Source: Cymbomonas tetramitiformis
Lineage: Eukaryota > Chlorophyta > Pyramimonadophyceae > Pyramimonadales > Pyramimonadaceae
DNA: 64,000 nucleotides
Direction: 5' to 3'
NCBI GenBank assembly: GCA_001247695.2
Contig: LGRX02025776.1
Coordinates: 1-64,000 of the forward strand
Part shown: positions 21,341 through 31,371 of the stretch, one piece after another
How positions within the stretch are numbered: the first letter of the stretch is position 1
How the letters are laid out: every line of letters begins with the position of its first letter
The notes under the pieces: model-generated
Database searches by the model: none
The model's input: only the letters and a program-made list of their open reading frames with translations
Told to the model about the DNA's origin: nothing
Made by a program: the position numbers and the translations under genes

Positions 21341-22873
21341 ATGACCACCGTGGATTCTTCGGATGGATTTACCACGCCGGTCCCGGCTGGGATCGACACG
21401 CGGAGAGCTCTCCCCTTCTCCGACGGCCCTGAGGCTCCTATCCCTCCTACGCCTGTGAAGGCTCGCCCACTTGCGGGTGATGACACTGGAGGTGCTGCGG
21501 TTCTCAGGGAGTTCATTGAGGACTGCAAAACCATTCTCCGGGAGCCGGGTCACCGCACTGGCATCATCCAGCAAGTGCGTGACCAGTGCCGGCCAACGCA
21601 CATCAAGGCCTCGGAGTGGGTGTTTGACATCGACAAAATTAAAGGCCAAGTGCCTCGTGAGGAGGCCTTGGACCGCTTCACGCGAGCGGTAAAAACCCAA
21701 CTACAGACTACAATCTTCAGTTCGCTGCGGTATTTCACCCTACCGATCTTACAGCACGTGTACTCCCTGAGGCATCTAGGATTCTCTTTCGCATTCTCAC
21801 CGCGTTGGTGAGAGGATCTTGCCTGCGGCTTATCGAGGAGTCCGCTGCGGTGTCCGAGGAGGATGGACGCCGCGCGTGGCTTGTTATCTGCCGCGCTGTG
21901 GCCAGGCGACGCAGGCCGTGGGTCTCCCATGGCTATTTGTTCGAGACCGCACCGGCTATCGAGCTGCTGGAGGGTGTGGACCCTGAGCCCTACATCAAGG
22001 GTTTCATGCAGCACCACACCGCTATTCGGTCCGAGCTCAGGCCTGGCATCGAGCCTGACGATGTGTGGGGTGTGGGGTTCGCCCTGGACCTTCTCACCCT
22101 CCGTATGTGCCCCACATACTATAAGGACTTGCTGCAGGAGTGGAGTTCTAAAACGGCAGAGGGCAGGGAGAAGCGGGCGCTCGGCATCCAGCAGTACACG
22201 CTGGCGTGAAGGCATTTCACCAGCAGCGGACAGAGGAGGCGAAGCTGCTTAAAGAGAAGAAGAAGAAGAAGGATGGGGTCTCCGCATTGGCGGCCTCACT
22301 CCTCTCTGGGGAGTCCCCTTCTGCCGCCCTTATGGCCCGTGCGGGTATCCCGCAGGCTCGTATCGTGGGTGGCCGCAGGCGTGACGAGCCCAGACACCCG
22401 CCGCAGCCTCGGGATGCTCAGCCGCAGACGTCCGGGCAGGGTGCTCACCGCAGGGAACATATCAACCTCTTATGGCCGGTCTGTGGCCGTACGATGAAGG
22501 CTGTGGCCGACGTTTGGCCGAGGGTGCTTTTGCTTGTTTGCCGAGACGAATTATGTAAAATTTTGAAAATTTCCCCGAAATTGTGCGATTTTTATGATAT
22601 TGTCATACTTAAAATTAAATTTTTGCGGGCAATCTTAGATTTTGGCCGAGATGGCCGAAACTTGGCCGATGGAAAATTTGAGTGTTGGCCGTACGACATA
22701 AAAGTTTGATATGTTCCCTGGCTCACCGGTCTTGGGGCGACAGGTAGGGGTGCAGCTCCCCGCGCCAGACAGGGCCGCGGCGGAAAGAATCGACAACAGA
22801 ACATGAAGGGGCACAGGAAGGGCTCTCGACCCTACGGCGTTCAGCGTTTTCACTGTGTCACTAGGACATTCTA
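21341..22873 (+). pseudogene. Gag-like cassette 2, frameshifted and interrupted
   Basis: Starts MTTVDSSDGFTTPVPAGIDT. The frame shifts near 21,715 into a frame reading FAAVFHPTDLTARVLPEASR, and continues to 22,209 with YIKGFMQHHTAIRSELRPGI and YYKDLLQEWS. Beyond that a Lys/Arg-rich linker (KLLKEKKKKKDG) leads to a 270-bp MITE at 22,451-22,720. Downstream is a basic Gly/Arg tail (RQGRGGKNRQQNMKGHRKG) ending YGVQRFHCVTRTF-stop. The order of helical capsid-like part followed by basic tail fits Gag. No zinc knuckle is seen. The shared tail links it to cassette 1. Confidence 0.5.
22451..22720. mobile_element. hAT-type MITE 1 inside gag cassette 2
   Basis: Inverted ends CAGGGAACATATCAA...; the 8-bp target duplication GCTCACCG is perfect on both sides (22,443-22,450 and 22,721-22,728). 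Internal GGCCG motifs near both ends flank an AT-rich core. The CAGGG start and 8-bp duplication are hallmarks of hAT elements. There is no coding capacity. Confidence 0.85.
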
Positions 22874-23064
22874 GTAAGATGTACCACGCATGTTACACCG
22901 ATGATTCGTGGTTGATGTTTTTGCGTATTGGCGCTTGGCATGTTTACGGGTCTTTCAATCAGATCTTTGTTCCGTCTCCGAGAACCTAGTCTTGCTCTAC
23001 ATATGTGATTACTTGGTAGCTATGGTAGTTAGGGGGGTACTGTAGTGTATGCGTGTCACATAAC

Positions 23065-23218
23065 TGAATGTTATTATGTGTCACAGTACAGTGAGCGGAG
23101 CGAGAGGTGCCGTGTCACATAACTACGCTGATTATGTGTCAGGCGGGAAGGGAGGTACCATTACGTGGTATAAGGTTTCGAACTCTGTGAGAGTTCGGCT
23201 CCGCAGTTTGATTTGTTT
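23065..23218 (+). repeat. LTR-like repeat, second copy
   Basis: Matches 18,976-19,122 (TGTTATTATGTGTCACAG ... TTTGTTTCA) with small indels. It may be the 3' LTR of cassette 2 or the start of a lost element. Confidence 0.5.
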
Positions 23219-23445
23219 CAAAGAAGAGTGTTTTCCCACCCACCTCCCTTGCTCAAGCTTTTGCTTTTTGATGGCCTTTTGGTCGGGTTGTTGCTGACGG
23301 TTCAATGTTTGACCTGTTTGTGGCGTTGCACATCGTCCGAGTTTTGGCTTGTTTCTTCATGAGCTTTGTGCGCACTACAGGTTATCTGGTGATTCCGTCG
23401 TGCAGTGCGCAGCTTCACCCTTCCGAGATCCTAGTATTGCTCTAC

Positions 23446-23790
23446 TGCGCGCTACGATTGTTGTGGTAGTCATCACAAGCGAAGCGGCGACCGAAGCCGG
23501 AATGATAGACCAGATTTTTTGGGAAAACTTGCCCACTTCCTCTATGTGGGATCTTAAGATCGAGTGGGTAGCTCAAACTTGCTTTTCGGCCCAAGTGGAG
23601 CTCCCCTCGCGAAGCCGCCTTGACCAAGTGGTAGTCAGCCCCCTGATTTTTTTGGCATGAAATTTTGCGAAATCGACCGATTTCTTTTGCGATTCTCAAA
23701 AGATTTGCATTATTCAGTACGAGATTCGAACACGTGACCTTGAGTTCAAGAGCGGTTTTGCGCGATAACTAACTGCACTATGAGCAAAAT
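23446..23790 (-). repeat. tRNA-derived SINE-like copy 2
   Basis: Minus-strand head TAGTGCAGTTAGTTATCGCG followed by GGTCACGTGTTCGAATCTCG reproduces the A-box/B-box layout of a tRNA gene. The body and AT-rich tail match 18,632-18,975. A fragment of the body recurs near 58,500-58,560. Confidence 0.65.
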
Positions 23791-23953
23791 ATTGACATTT
23801 TCGCAAGTTTTTACTGAAATATCACTATAAATTTTAATAAATTTCATATCTCGTCGTAGTTCCGAGCGGAGGTTCCGTGCGCCGGCGTGGTGGGGGCCGG
23901 GGGACTTGGGTGGGGGGACTTGGGTGGGGGGCTTGGGTGGGGGGAGGGGGATT

Positions 23954-24210
23954 TCACGGCTGAAATTCCCACCGTATGGGGGCCCAGCCTTTCCCTAGCA
24001 TCACCCCTTGCTGCGTGTGTCGCCGGTCGTGTGTCACCATCTGTCACTGATCTGCTAGTTAGCTCACACCCGTAACCTATCTATCAATTAAGTTATCACC
24101 CGGTTTCACCAGCACTGCTTTTGTGTGTTCCTGCTGCATTGAATATATATATATATATATTATCCTTACATATATATATATATATATTCACCATTTCACC
24201 TGTTTCATCA
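23954..24210 (+). repeat. 5' LTR of gag-3 element (TCACGG family)
   Basis: Aligns with the LTR at 56,060-56,319 and, inverted, with 56,390-56,613 and 58,218-58,466. It starts TCACGG (a few bases deleted just inside) and ends TTTCATCA. It is followed by GGTTATCGGTCCCACTTCAC, the candidate primer-binding region shared with the element at 56-58 kb. It contains long TA runs. Confidence 0.75.
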
Positions 24211-24449
24211 GGTTATCGGTCCCACTTCACGTGAGTGGTGATTCCGGTAGATTCGACTCACTTCGGTTATTCCCGATTCTAGTTCCGTCAACTAGTCAGC
24301 GTATTCTGCACCGTCAAGCGGCAATTTCCGTTTCCGTCTCCGTTCCTTTTGCCGCTTCCGTCTTTCGTGGCTTGCCTACCGACTGTGACTGGTATCCCGC
24401 GCACCGTCTCCGTCAGCTTTCGTGCATTCTGGATTATTTTCTGCCAAAC

Positions 24450-25638
24450 ATGTCACAACAACGCCAAATTGGGCTCGCTGAAGCCCTCGCTCCGTTCAGC
24501 GAGGCGGGCTAGCGCCACGCCTTCAAGGTCTCCCGTGGATTCCGGCGGTGCTACGCCGGGTCCGACTCGCCCGAGAAGGATTGTGTCGACTGCATCCTTG
24601 CGTTCCCGGCCATCATCAGTGCGGCTGTCGCCATTGCCGTCCAATTTCTTCAACGACCCGTCAGCCCTTGCCTCTACCCCGGTGGAGGAAGGCAGGGAAG
24701 AAGAGTACCTCGAACAGCTGTCCTACGCCTTCACGTATTCCGCCGACATCGTCGCTGTTTTACGGCCTGGAGGCTATAACCCTAAAATTGGCTACACCCT
24801 CGACACCGAGACTGCTGACGCCGATTTCACCGCTCTGCTTTCAGCACTTCGTCATGTTGTGTTCCCCGTGTCCTTCCCGGAATTCTCCAAGTTACTTGAC
24901 CTCGAGCACGACTACGACTACTACCACGTGGTGCTCAACGAGATCATTTTTGCCGTCCTCCCCATCGTTCTTCGTGGTACTGCGTTGGCGCTTTACGCAG
25001 AGGCGCCCCGTTCCCACCCTGGGGACGGCCGCTACATTTTACAGCGCCTACGCTACGAGGTCGAGGGGGTCCCCGATTCCGACTCCGACCGTTTCTGGGT
25101 GAAGATGCGCTATCGACCATCGTCAACGAGCCCGACGACCCAGCGCCACAGTTAACCGTCATCCGTACTCTGGGCGACAAGCACGCCCGGATCAACCCCG
25201 ACTACAGTACAGCGAGGCCAAGCGGGTAAAGACCTGTGGCACATCCTCATCGCCTCGGCCAAGCAGTCTCCGTACGTCACCCCGTTGTACATCAACGTCA
25301 TCCGTGAGCTACGGGGTGGTACGCCTTTCTCCTTCATCTCCACACTATGCCTGCGCATTCGCACGGTATGGCGTGAGGAGCTTTCCTTCGCCACCCCCGC
25401 AGTGAAGGACACCGGCTACTCCCCGCCGTCCGGTGGTGGTGGTGAGGAGCGGGAGAAGAAGCCGAACTTCAACGCCGTGACCTTTGACCGTAAGACTGCC
25501 TACACCACCAAGCCGGTTGGTGAGTGGAAGACAGAACCCGTTGGCGCCATGGTAAAGCGCTGGGTGGGCGTCGGGTACCCCTGCATTTTGTGCTTCCGTA
25601 TGATGTGGGGGGTCACCGATACCGGAATATCCTAGTTC
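24450..25638 (+). pseudogene. Gag-like gene 3 (TCACGG family), frameshifted and truncated
   Basis: Likely start MSQQRQIGLAEALAPFSEAG at 24,450, then a shift into ATPSRSPVDSGGATPG and a helical Gag-like body (YLEQLSYAFTYSADIVAVL, LLDLEHDYDYYHVVLNEII). Further shifts near 25,100 and 25,200 lead to LWHILIASAKQSPY and INVIRELRGGTPF, and then a Gly/Lys linker and GVGYPCILCF. At least three frame changes make this a dead copy. The 3' part and its LTR are missing. The 5' leader (24,211-24,449) also occurs in the gag-less relative at 56-58 kb. Confidence 0.55.
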
Positions 25639-25703
25639 ACTAGATATCAGAGGTCCCGAACTGTGTGTGGATAAACACTCAAGATAAATAAACCCTAAGC
25701 TAG

Positions 25704-26760
25704 ATGGCTACTATCCCGAGATCCTTGTGGGAGGACCTAGAACGCTCTAGATCCTCCCACAAGGATCACTTTTTCAATAATTTATTTGGGCGCCCCACGA
25801 GCTTTTTACAAGTCAACACCAAGGAATACTTTCCACATGGGACCTATATTAAGTAGTGTGGTGCGTGGTTTGACGAGAATCCAACATATATACTCCTAGC
25901 TAATGCATTTATAGCATGCCCCAACCAAATTTTAAACGGCTACGCTTTTTAAAGCTTCAAAACCGGGGTGTCTCTTCCATATTTTTTGGTCAATCGTATG
26001 TCGATCCTTTTCCACCATAGACGTGATATATCTCAAGGTATGCATGTATATTAATCATATTCGGCTCGAAATACGACTTGGATAGTGTATATTGGACACA
26101 TCACACGAACGCGGTAACATGGGTGAGATATACACATTCCTTAAGTATGGGGATAATTTCGCATTCTGGGCGTAAGTCTTGGTCCATTTTAAGCTTTGAG
26201 GCTAGATCTTTGCTTTGGTGAGCACTTTATTTAGTACTTTAATATGACTTCAAAGTGTCCCTGGGATTTTTGGGGGATTTTTTGAACGGTTTGAACTGCC
26301 GCTAGAGGTTCTAGAATGCAATTTTCAGATCCTAATTATGATGGAAATATTGAATTTCGACGGTACTACACCATGTCATGCGCATATGCGGCGATTAATC
26401 CGGCTAGTATTATATTAAAGGGCTTACACAATTAGTTTTGGTCATACCCTCGAGGGTTAACAACATACGCACCAACCCGAGCTCGTGTAGCAAGGCCTAG
26501 AGTTGTCGGTACCCTAGATCCTTGTGGTAGGATCTAGCATTTTAATTAAAATTCTGTGAAAGCACCCACCCAAACCACTCTAAGATTAAAGGTTAAAGCA
26601 TCGACATTTCAAGCAAAAAAATGTTATAGATAATTCAAAAGGGTCATATATAGATATTGCCCCAAAGCATATGCCGGGCCACTATATACGATATACAAGG
26701 TCGCCATGCCCATTTGCGCTAGATCCTTGTGGGAGGATCTGGATTAAGGATAGTAGCCAT
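25704..26760. mobile_element. Transposon A: ATGGCTACT-ended element with paired hairpin motifs
   Basis: Terminal inverted repeat ATGGCTACTATCC / GGATAGTAGCCAT, with a 2-bp duplication AG on each side. The 18-bp near-palindrome GATCCTTGTGGGAGGATC occurs four times (25,720, 25,750 inverted, 26,517, 26,722), close to the ends. There is no coding frame of note. It is related to element B at 28,037-29,108, which has similar length and layout. The superfamily is not recognised. Confidence 0.75.
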
Positions 26761-26762
26761 AG

Positions 26763-26931
26763 ATATACCCGGAACGGTCTCGGACGGTTTCGGAGTCTAG
26801 CCTACCTGTGACACAGCGTGTGTCACAGCACGAACCTATAGATCAGTCAGCAGTCCAGTGTTGGCCTAGGAGTCTGTCATAGGGGCCTGCACCGGGACTC
26901 CCGTTCAGGGCTGCCTATACAGATTTCAGCA
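26763..26931 (-). repeat. 3' LTR remnant of gag-4 element
   Basis: On the minus strand the LTR would begin TGCTGAAATCTG at 26,931, preceded by GGGTGGCTGGTG, the same 3'-end context as the other LTR families here. Transposon A lies at its other side, so the LTR probably continues in 25,640-25,703. The end was not resolved. Confidence 0.45.
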
Positions 26932-27257
26932 CACCAGCCACCCCAGCACTGCGGGTGGTGACTGTCTAGGAGAGTCAGATATTAATGTAAGATAAGTCAA
27001 GGCAGGAGCCAGTTTGACAGACCTAACTGCTAATCCAACTGTGCAATTCTGAAACACAAATTGGAAACCCTCTAGCTAGCACAGGTGCAGAAACCTACGG
27101 GCATTGTGCACCCGCTAAACAACTGAAAAGCACCGAGCCAGCAAGCCAGAAGATAACTTGCAGATGTCAAAATCAAAACCATAAACCAGAAAATTTGTTG
27201 AAGTCACCGGAGTTCCGCACACCACCATGTTGGTGTGCATCCAGAGTGAACAAGAAG
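26932..27257. other. 3' untranslated region of gag-4 element
   Basis: Non-coding on both strands. It lies between the gag-4 stop (27,258) and the LTR start at 26,931, and includes the GGTGGCTGGTG tract next to the LTR. Confidence 0.4.
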
Positions 27258-28036
27258 TCAATCGACAGCACCAAAGCAGTCAGCGGTGGCCTCACTCAAG
27301 TCCGATCCGGATAGAGGATTCCCGAAAGGAACTCTCTCATGTAGAGCCACACCGTAAAAGAAGGCCATGTCGAAACTCAAATCTGCCTGAGCAAGGTCTT
27401 GAAAGAGGTCAGGGGGCTCAGGCGGCTCAAGCGGTGGCACATTGTCAGCCAACAAGAAAACCTGAGCCGGGTTCACTGAATCAACAAAATCACTCGTAAA
27501 ATAAAATGACGGAGTTTCCCAATCGAGATCACCACCAGGCGAAGGCATCTCCGTAGCCGATGCAGAAGCTGACACAGCAGAAGCCGTGGAAGCCGAAACA
27601 GCCACACCTGCAAAAGAAATGCAGAAGAGGGAAAGCACCGCGAGAGCCCCGATCGTCGGCTTGCCAAAGCCGAAAGGTGGCACACCGCACCCGACAGTAC
27701 CGGCCGGAGCCCGCTGCTTCACAGCGAAAGTGCCGTCCGCGAAGTCCTCGTAGTCATCCGTGTCGTAACCTGTCAGGTCAGACGGGTGGACGGCGGCATG
27801 ATTAACTGTCTGCACGAAGCCTCCGAACTCACCGCACGTCGCCTCCGTGGTGGTCACCCGCGCCGATTGAGTTGGCGAGGGCTCCACATCGTCCACGTGC
27901 GAGACAGGGATAATAACAGGGGCCGGCACGGCGGACGCCGATGGTTGCCGCCGCACCACCTGCCGGAACCTACTCCTCCGGCGTGACCCCCGTCGCAGCG
28001 GCAGGGCCACGCACCAGAGCCGATGCATGCTCCTCC

Positions 28037-29108
28037 ATGGCTACTGCCCGGCGGTCCTTGTGGGAGGACCCAAATCGCGTTCGGTCCTCCCACAAGGACC
28101 GGCTTTGCGGGGATTTTTTTAACCATCTTTTTGTGGTACCTATTGAATATCCTCCGAGGTTTAGCATGTATAGGACCTAAACTAAGTGGGAACATATGCC
28201 ATATACAATATATGTTCATATACTCACGATATCCAATGCATTTGTAGCATGCACCCTATCATTTTTGATTTTCAACCTTTGGAGGGCATTCAAAAACATG
28301 GCATGTCACTCAAATTTTTTATCCAATTGAATTTCGAGCTGAATGATCCCGTCAGGCAGTAAAATTTTATCCTAACACTATACCCAATCATGCTTACCAC
28401 ATTTTGCATGTTGGCAACTTCATATTACACTGGCATATATGTAACTTTTGGGTTTGGATCCGAAACCCTGATTATAAAGTCAATTTTATCATTGTATTTC
28501 TAGCCAAGTGTAAAGTTCTAGATGCCTGACAACATATGCATTTAACCGTTTTACGCCCTGTCACGTTGCAGTCATCATATATACCTATCAAATGATTTTT
28601 AGAATGCTTAACATCATCGATACATATTAATGTCTGCCTTGTGCGCGGCAATGAGGTTCCATCTATATACAAAATCTTGATGGCAAATTTCACCCAAGTC
28701 AGTTTTTTTGTGGGTGCATGACATTGCGAGGGATATATCCCGCAGTATTATGGATTCCGAAGATGTTGTACATTGTAGAGGGCACGAATAGGTCATGTTA
28801 CAGTATATTTCATGTGCAGTGGGCGCCAGGAAGGCCACTTAGTGAGCGTAGGTAGCTTGGAATAATCCGGTCCTTGTGGGAGGACCGGTCTTTTTATTTA
28901 ATTTCGAGCGGTTTCACCCCCACTTTTCAATGACGTAAATCACATAGCTACACCGAGTATACCACCCAACATAAGTTTTTAGATAATTGTCGGACACCTA
29001 AATATGACCCCAAAGCACTCATTTACCGACTATATCGAAAAAACGCGGCCTATGGCCCAAATTCACTTCGGTCCTTGTGGGAGGACCGGACCTTCGGGCA
29101 GTAGCCAT
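28037..29108. mobile_element. Transposon B: ATGGCTACT-ended element inside gag-4
   Basis: Ends ATGGCTACTGCCCG / CGGGCAGTAGCCAT, 2-bp duplication CC. The motif GGTCCTTGTGGGAGGACC occurs four times (28,053, 28,083 inverted, 28,869, 29,070). The interior shares short blocks with A (for example aatgcattt.tagcatgc). The motif stems differ from those in A by paired changes, so the inverted repeat is preserved. Its insertion point in a gag frame confirms the boundaries. Confidence 0.8.
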
Positions 29109-29266
29109 CCACCTCACTCCCAGGAACAAAGGACGCGTGAGTGAAATGTACCTTTTCTTGGGCGGCCTGAACCTCAGAGGTGATGGCATCAAGCCGCCGC
29201 AAGAAGTCCTCGTCGTCACTCTTGCCAGAAGGCGGAGGCGGCACGGAGAAACCGTAGGCCACCACG

Positions 29267-29547
29267 CAGGGTAGATATCTTCCGCGGAGGTGACTCGGCC
29301 CGCATTGGGAATTTACTTCGGCCACATTTCGGCCCGTCTCGGTCCGAACCCAAAATTGCCCGCCGCAGGCGCAAACTTTTAATTTTAAGTATGACAATTT
29401 GTCCAAAATCGATAAAATTGTGGAAATTTATCGATTTTCCCCTCAATGCGACTCGGCCCATCCGCAACTTTTCCTTCGGCCCGCCTTCGGCCCGGGCCTC
29501 CGTGACACGGCCCCGGGCCGGCCAATCCCAGGAAGATATCTTCCCTG
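29267..29547. mobile_element. hAT-type MITE 2 inside gag-4
   Basis: Ends CAGGGTAGATATCTTCC and, inverted, CAGGGAAGATATCTTCC. The 8-bp duplication is CCACCACG versus CCGCCACG, one change. The interior is related to 22,451-22,720 (AT-rich core with the block tgtcatacttaaaatt, and GGCC-rich flanks). Confidence 0.8.
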
Positions 29548-30436
29548 CCGCCACGTCGATCCCACCGACGCCGTCCGTGGAGAGCACGTGAGCACCGCGG
29601 GCGGACCATACGCCAACGCCGCATGCGAGAAGACCTCCGGTCCGGTGTCTGCCGCGTCCTGGAAGACTTGCACAAGCGCCAGTGCGTGCAGGCCCTCCGC
29701 GTCCTCCTGCTCAATGGGAATGCAGAAAGCCGCGGCCGTGGTTGGCGAGTGTTGGCGACCGCCAAGTGGGCAGTCGCGGTAAGGGTGATATACCTCACCT
29801 TTACCGGCCTTGCGGTAGCGGTGGCACAGTGGCTTTGCCTTCATGCTGTCGCGCTCGAAGCCGGCCGCGGGGGGGTTGCCTGCACCCACGCGAAAGGCGA
29901 AACCCCTTCGGATGCTGCTTCCCCCGATGCTGCGCAGCTGCGGCTGCGGCTGCTGCCCCCCGCCCGCACGGCCACCACGCACCAAGGCCTTCAAGGCCGC
30001 AATCTCCTCGAGGAGCACCGGGTACTCCGACGACGTGACCAGAGCGGAGGGCTTGCCGTCCGTCCCCAGCACCTGCTTCTCACGTGCCGCCACCCCATCG
30101 TCCGACTGCGCCCAGGCCTGAAAGATGGCCACCACGAGGGCCTGGAGCGAGCGGAGAGAGGCACCGCCGAGGTCACCCGCAAGCGGATAACGCACCTTCA
30201 CTGCCGCGTAGAAGATTGGGTCGAGGCGGTTGTAAAGCGAGAGCTTGCGGGTCTCGTCGGTGGGCCGCCAGTCAGGAGCGCGGTTATCCCGCACCAGACG
30301 TTGCTCACGAGCCAAAATCGGCTGCGGGTCAACGCCTGCGGGATAACGAAGAGCCGCGTGCTCCTGCTGGTGGCTCTCGCGTAGGGCTGCCGGCACACTC
30401 CCCTTGATGATGTCAATGAGAGCGCGACCCCTACGT

Positions 30437-31320
30437 TTCTAGACGCGTGCAATACATCGTATTGAACACATATTGCAGGCATATTGCAGGCATATTGCAC
30501 GCGTATTGACAATACATGTTCAATACAATACAAAATGTTACAATATGTGTGCAATATGCCTGCAAGCGCTCCAACATGTGTTCAACATAGTATTGAAGTG
30601 AGCCCTCACGTATTGGAGACATATTGAAGTTCTGATGCAGAGAGTAATTTCAATATGCCTTCAACATATGTGTAGTATAGGGTTGGAGACATGCACCATG
30701 CATGTCGCAAACACTATGAAGGCATGTTGCAGACATATTGCCCACATATTGTATACATATTGTAAGTCAACATTCAATATGTTGGATACACACTGCGGAC
30801 CTACTGCATACGTATTGAACATGTAAATTCAATATGTTGTATATATATTGCGGACCTATTGAATATGTATTGAAACGGAACATTCAGTATGTTGGATACA
30901 TACTGCGGACCTATTGCATACGTATTGAACATGCAAATTCAATATGTTGTATATATATTGCGGACATATTGCATATGTATTGAAACGGAACATTCAGTAT
31001 GTTGGATACATACTGCGGACCTATTGCATACGTATTGAACATGCAAATTCAATATGCTGTATATATACTGTGGACATATTGCATATGTACTGAAACGGAA
31101 CATTCAATATGTTGGATACATACTGCGGACCTATTGCATACGTATTGAACATGCAAATTCAATATGCTGTATATATACTGTGGACATATTGCATATGTAT
31201 TGAAATAAAAGTTGCAGCCTATGTTGGATATATACTGTAGACCTATTGCATGCATATTGCACAGACATATTCAACATGCTGCAAGTATGCTGTGGACCTA
31301 TTGCATATGTCAACGAGAGG
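30437..31320. repeat. ATATTG-rich array with 110-bp tandem units
   Basis: Units starting cattca(g/a)tatgttggat recur at 30,881, 30,991 and 31,101, a 110-bp period. Less regular ATATTGC/GCAATAT motifs lie from 30,450. The array lies just downstream of the minus-strand gene at 31,372-33,109, whose introns contain the same motif, so it may be the subterminal array of a transposon carrying that gene. Confidence 0.8.
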
Positions 31321-31371
31321 CATATTGAAGTTGCAGTTACAATTACAATTACAAATTGTCAAATAGTATTT

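Larger units (their letters stand above)
27258..30436 (-). pseudogene. Gag-like gene 4 with zinc-knuckle-like motif and membrane segment, interrupted twice
   Basis: Minus strand. The 5' part (29,560-30,436) encodes PAALRESHQQEHAALRYPAG, a helical Gag-like region and a knuckle-like CHRYRKAGKGEVYHPYRDC. A hAT-type MITE at 29,267-29,547 and transposon B at 28,037-29,108 interrupt the rest. Removing B with one copy of its CC duplication gives a continuous frame (FVPGSEV-EEHASALVRG). The 3' part (27,258-27,930) has a hydrophobic run TIGALAVLSLFCISFAGVAV and an acidic, Pro-rich tail, the same order as in TR-GAG-1. A frameshift near 29,590, a stop near 27,985 and loss of the 5' end at the array boundary (30,437) show it is dead. 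Confidence 0.6.

Noticed and set aside
24140..24190. TATATA runs as promoter TATA boxes
   Set aside because: They are length-variable parts of LTRs (also at 44,080-44,110, 45,706-45,731 and 56,257-56,304) and cannot be separated from simple repeats.
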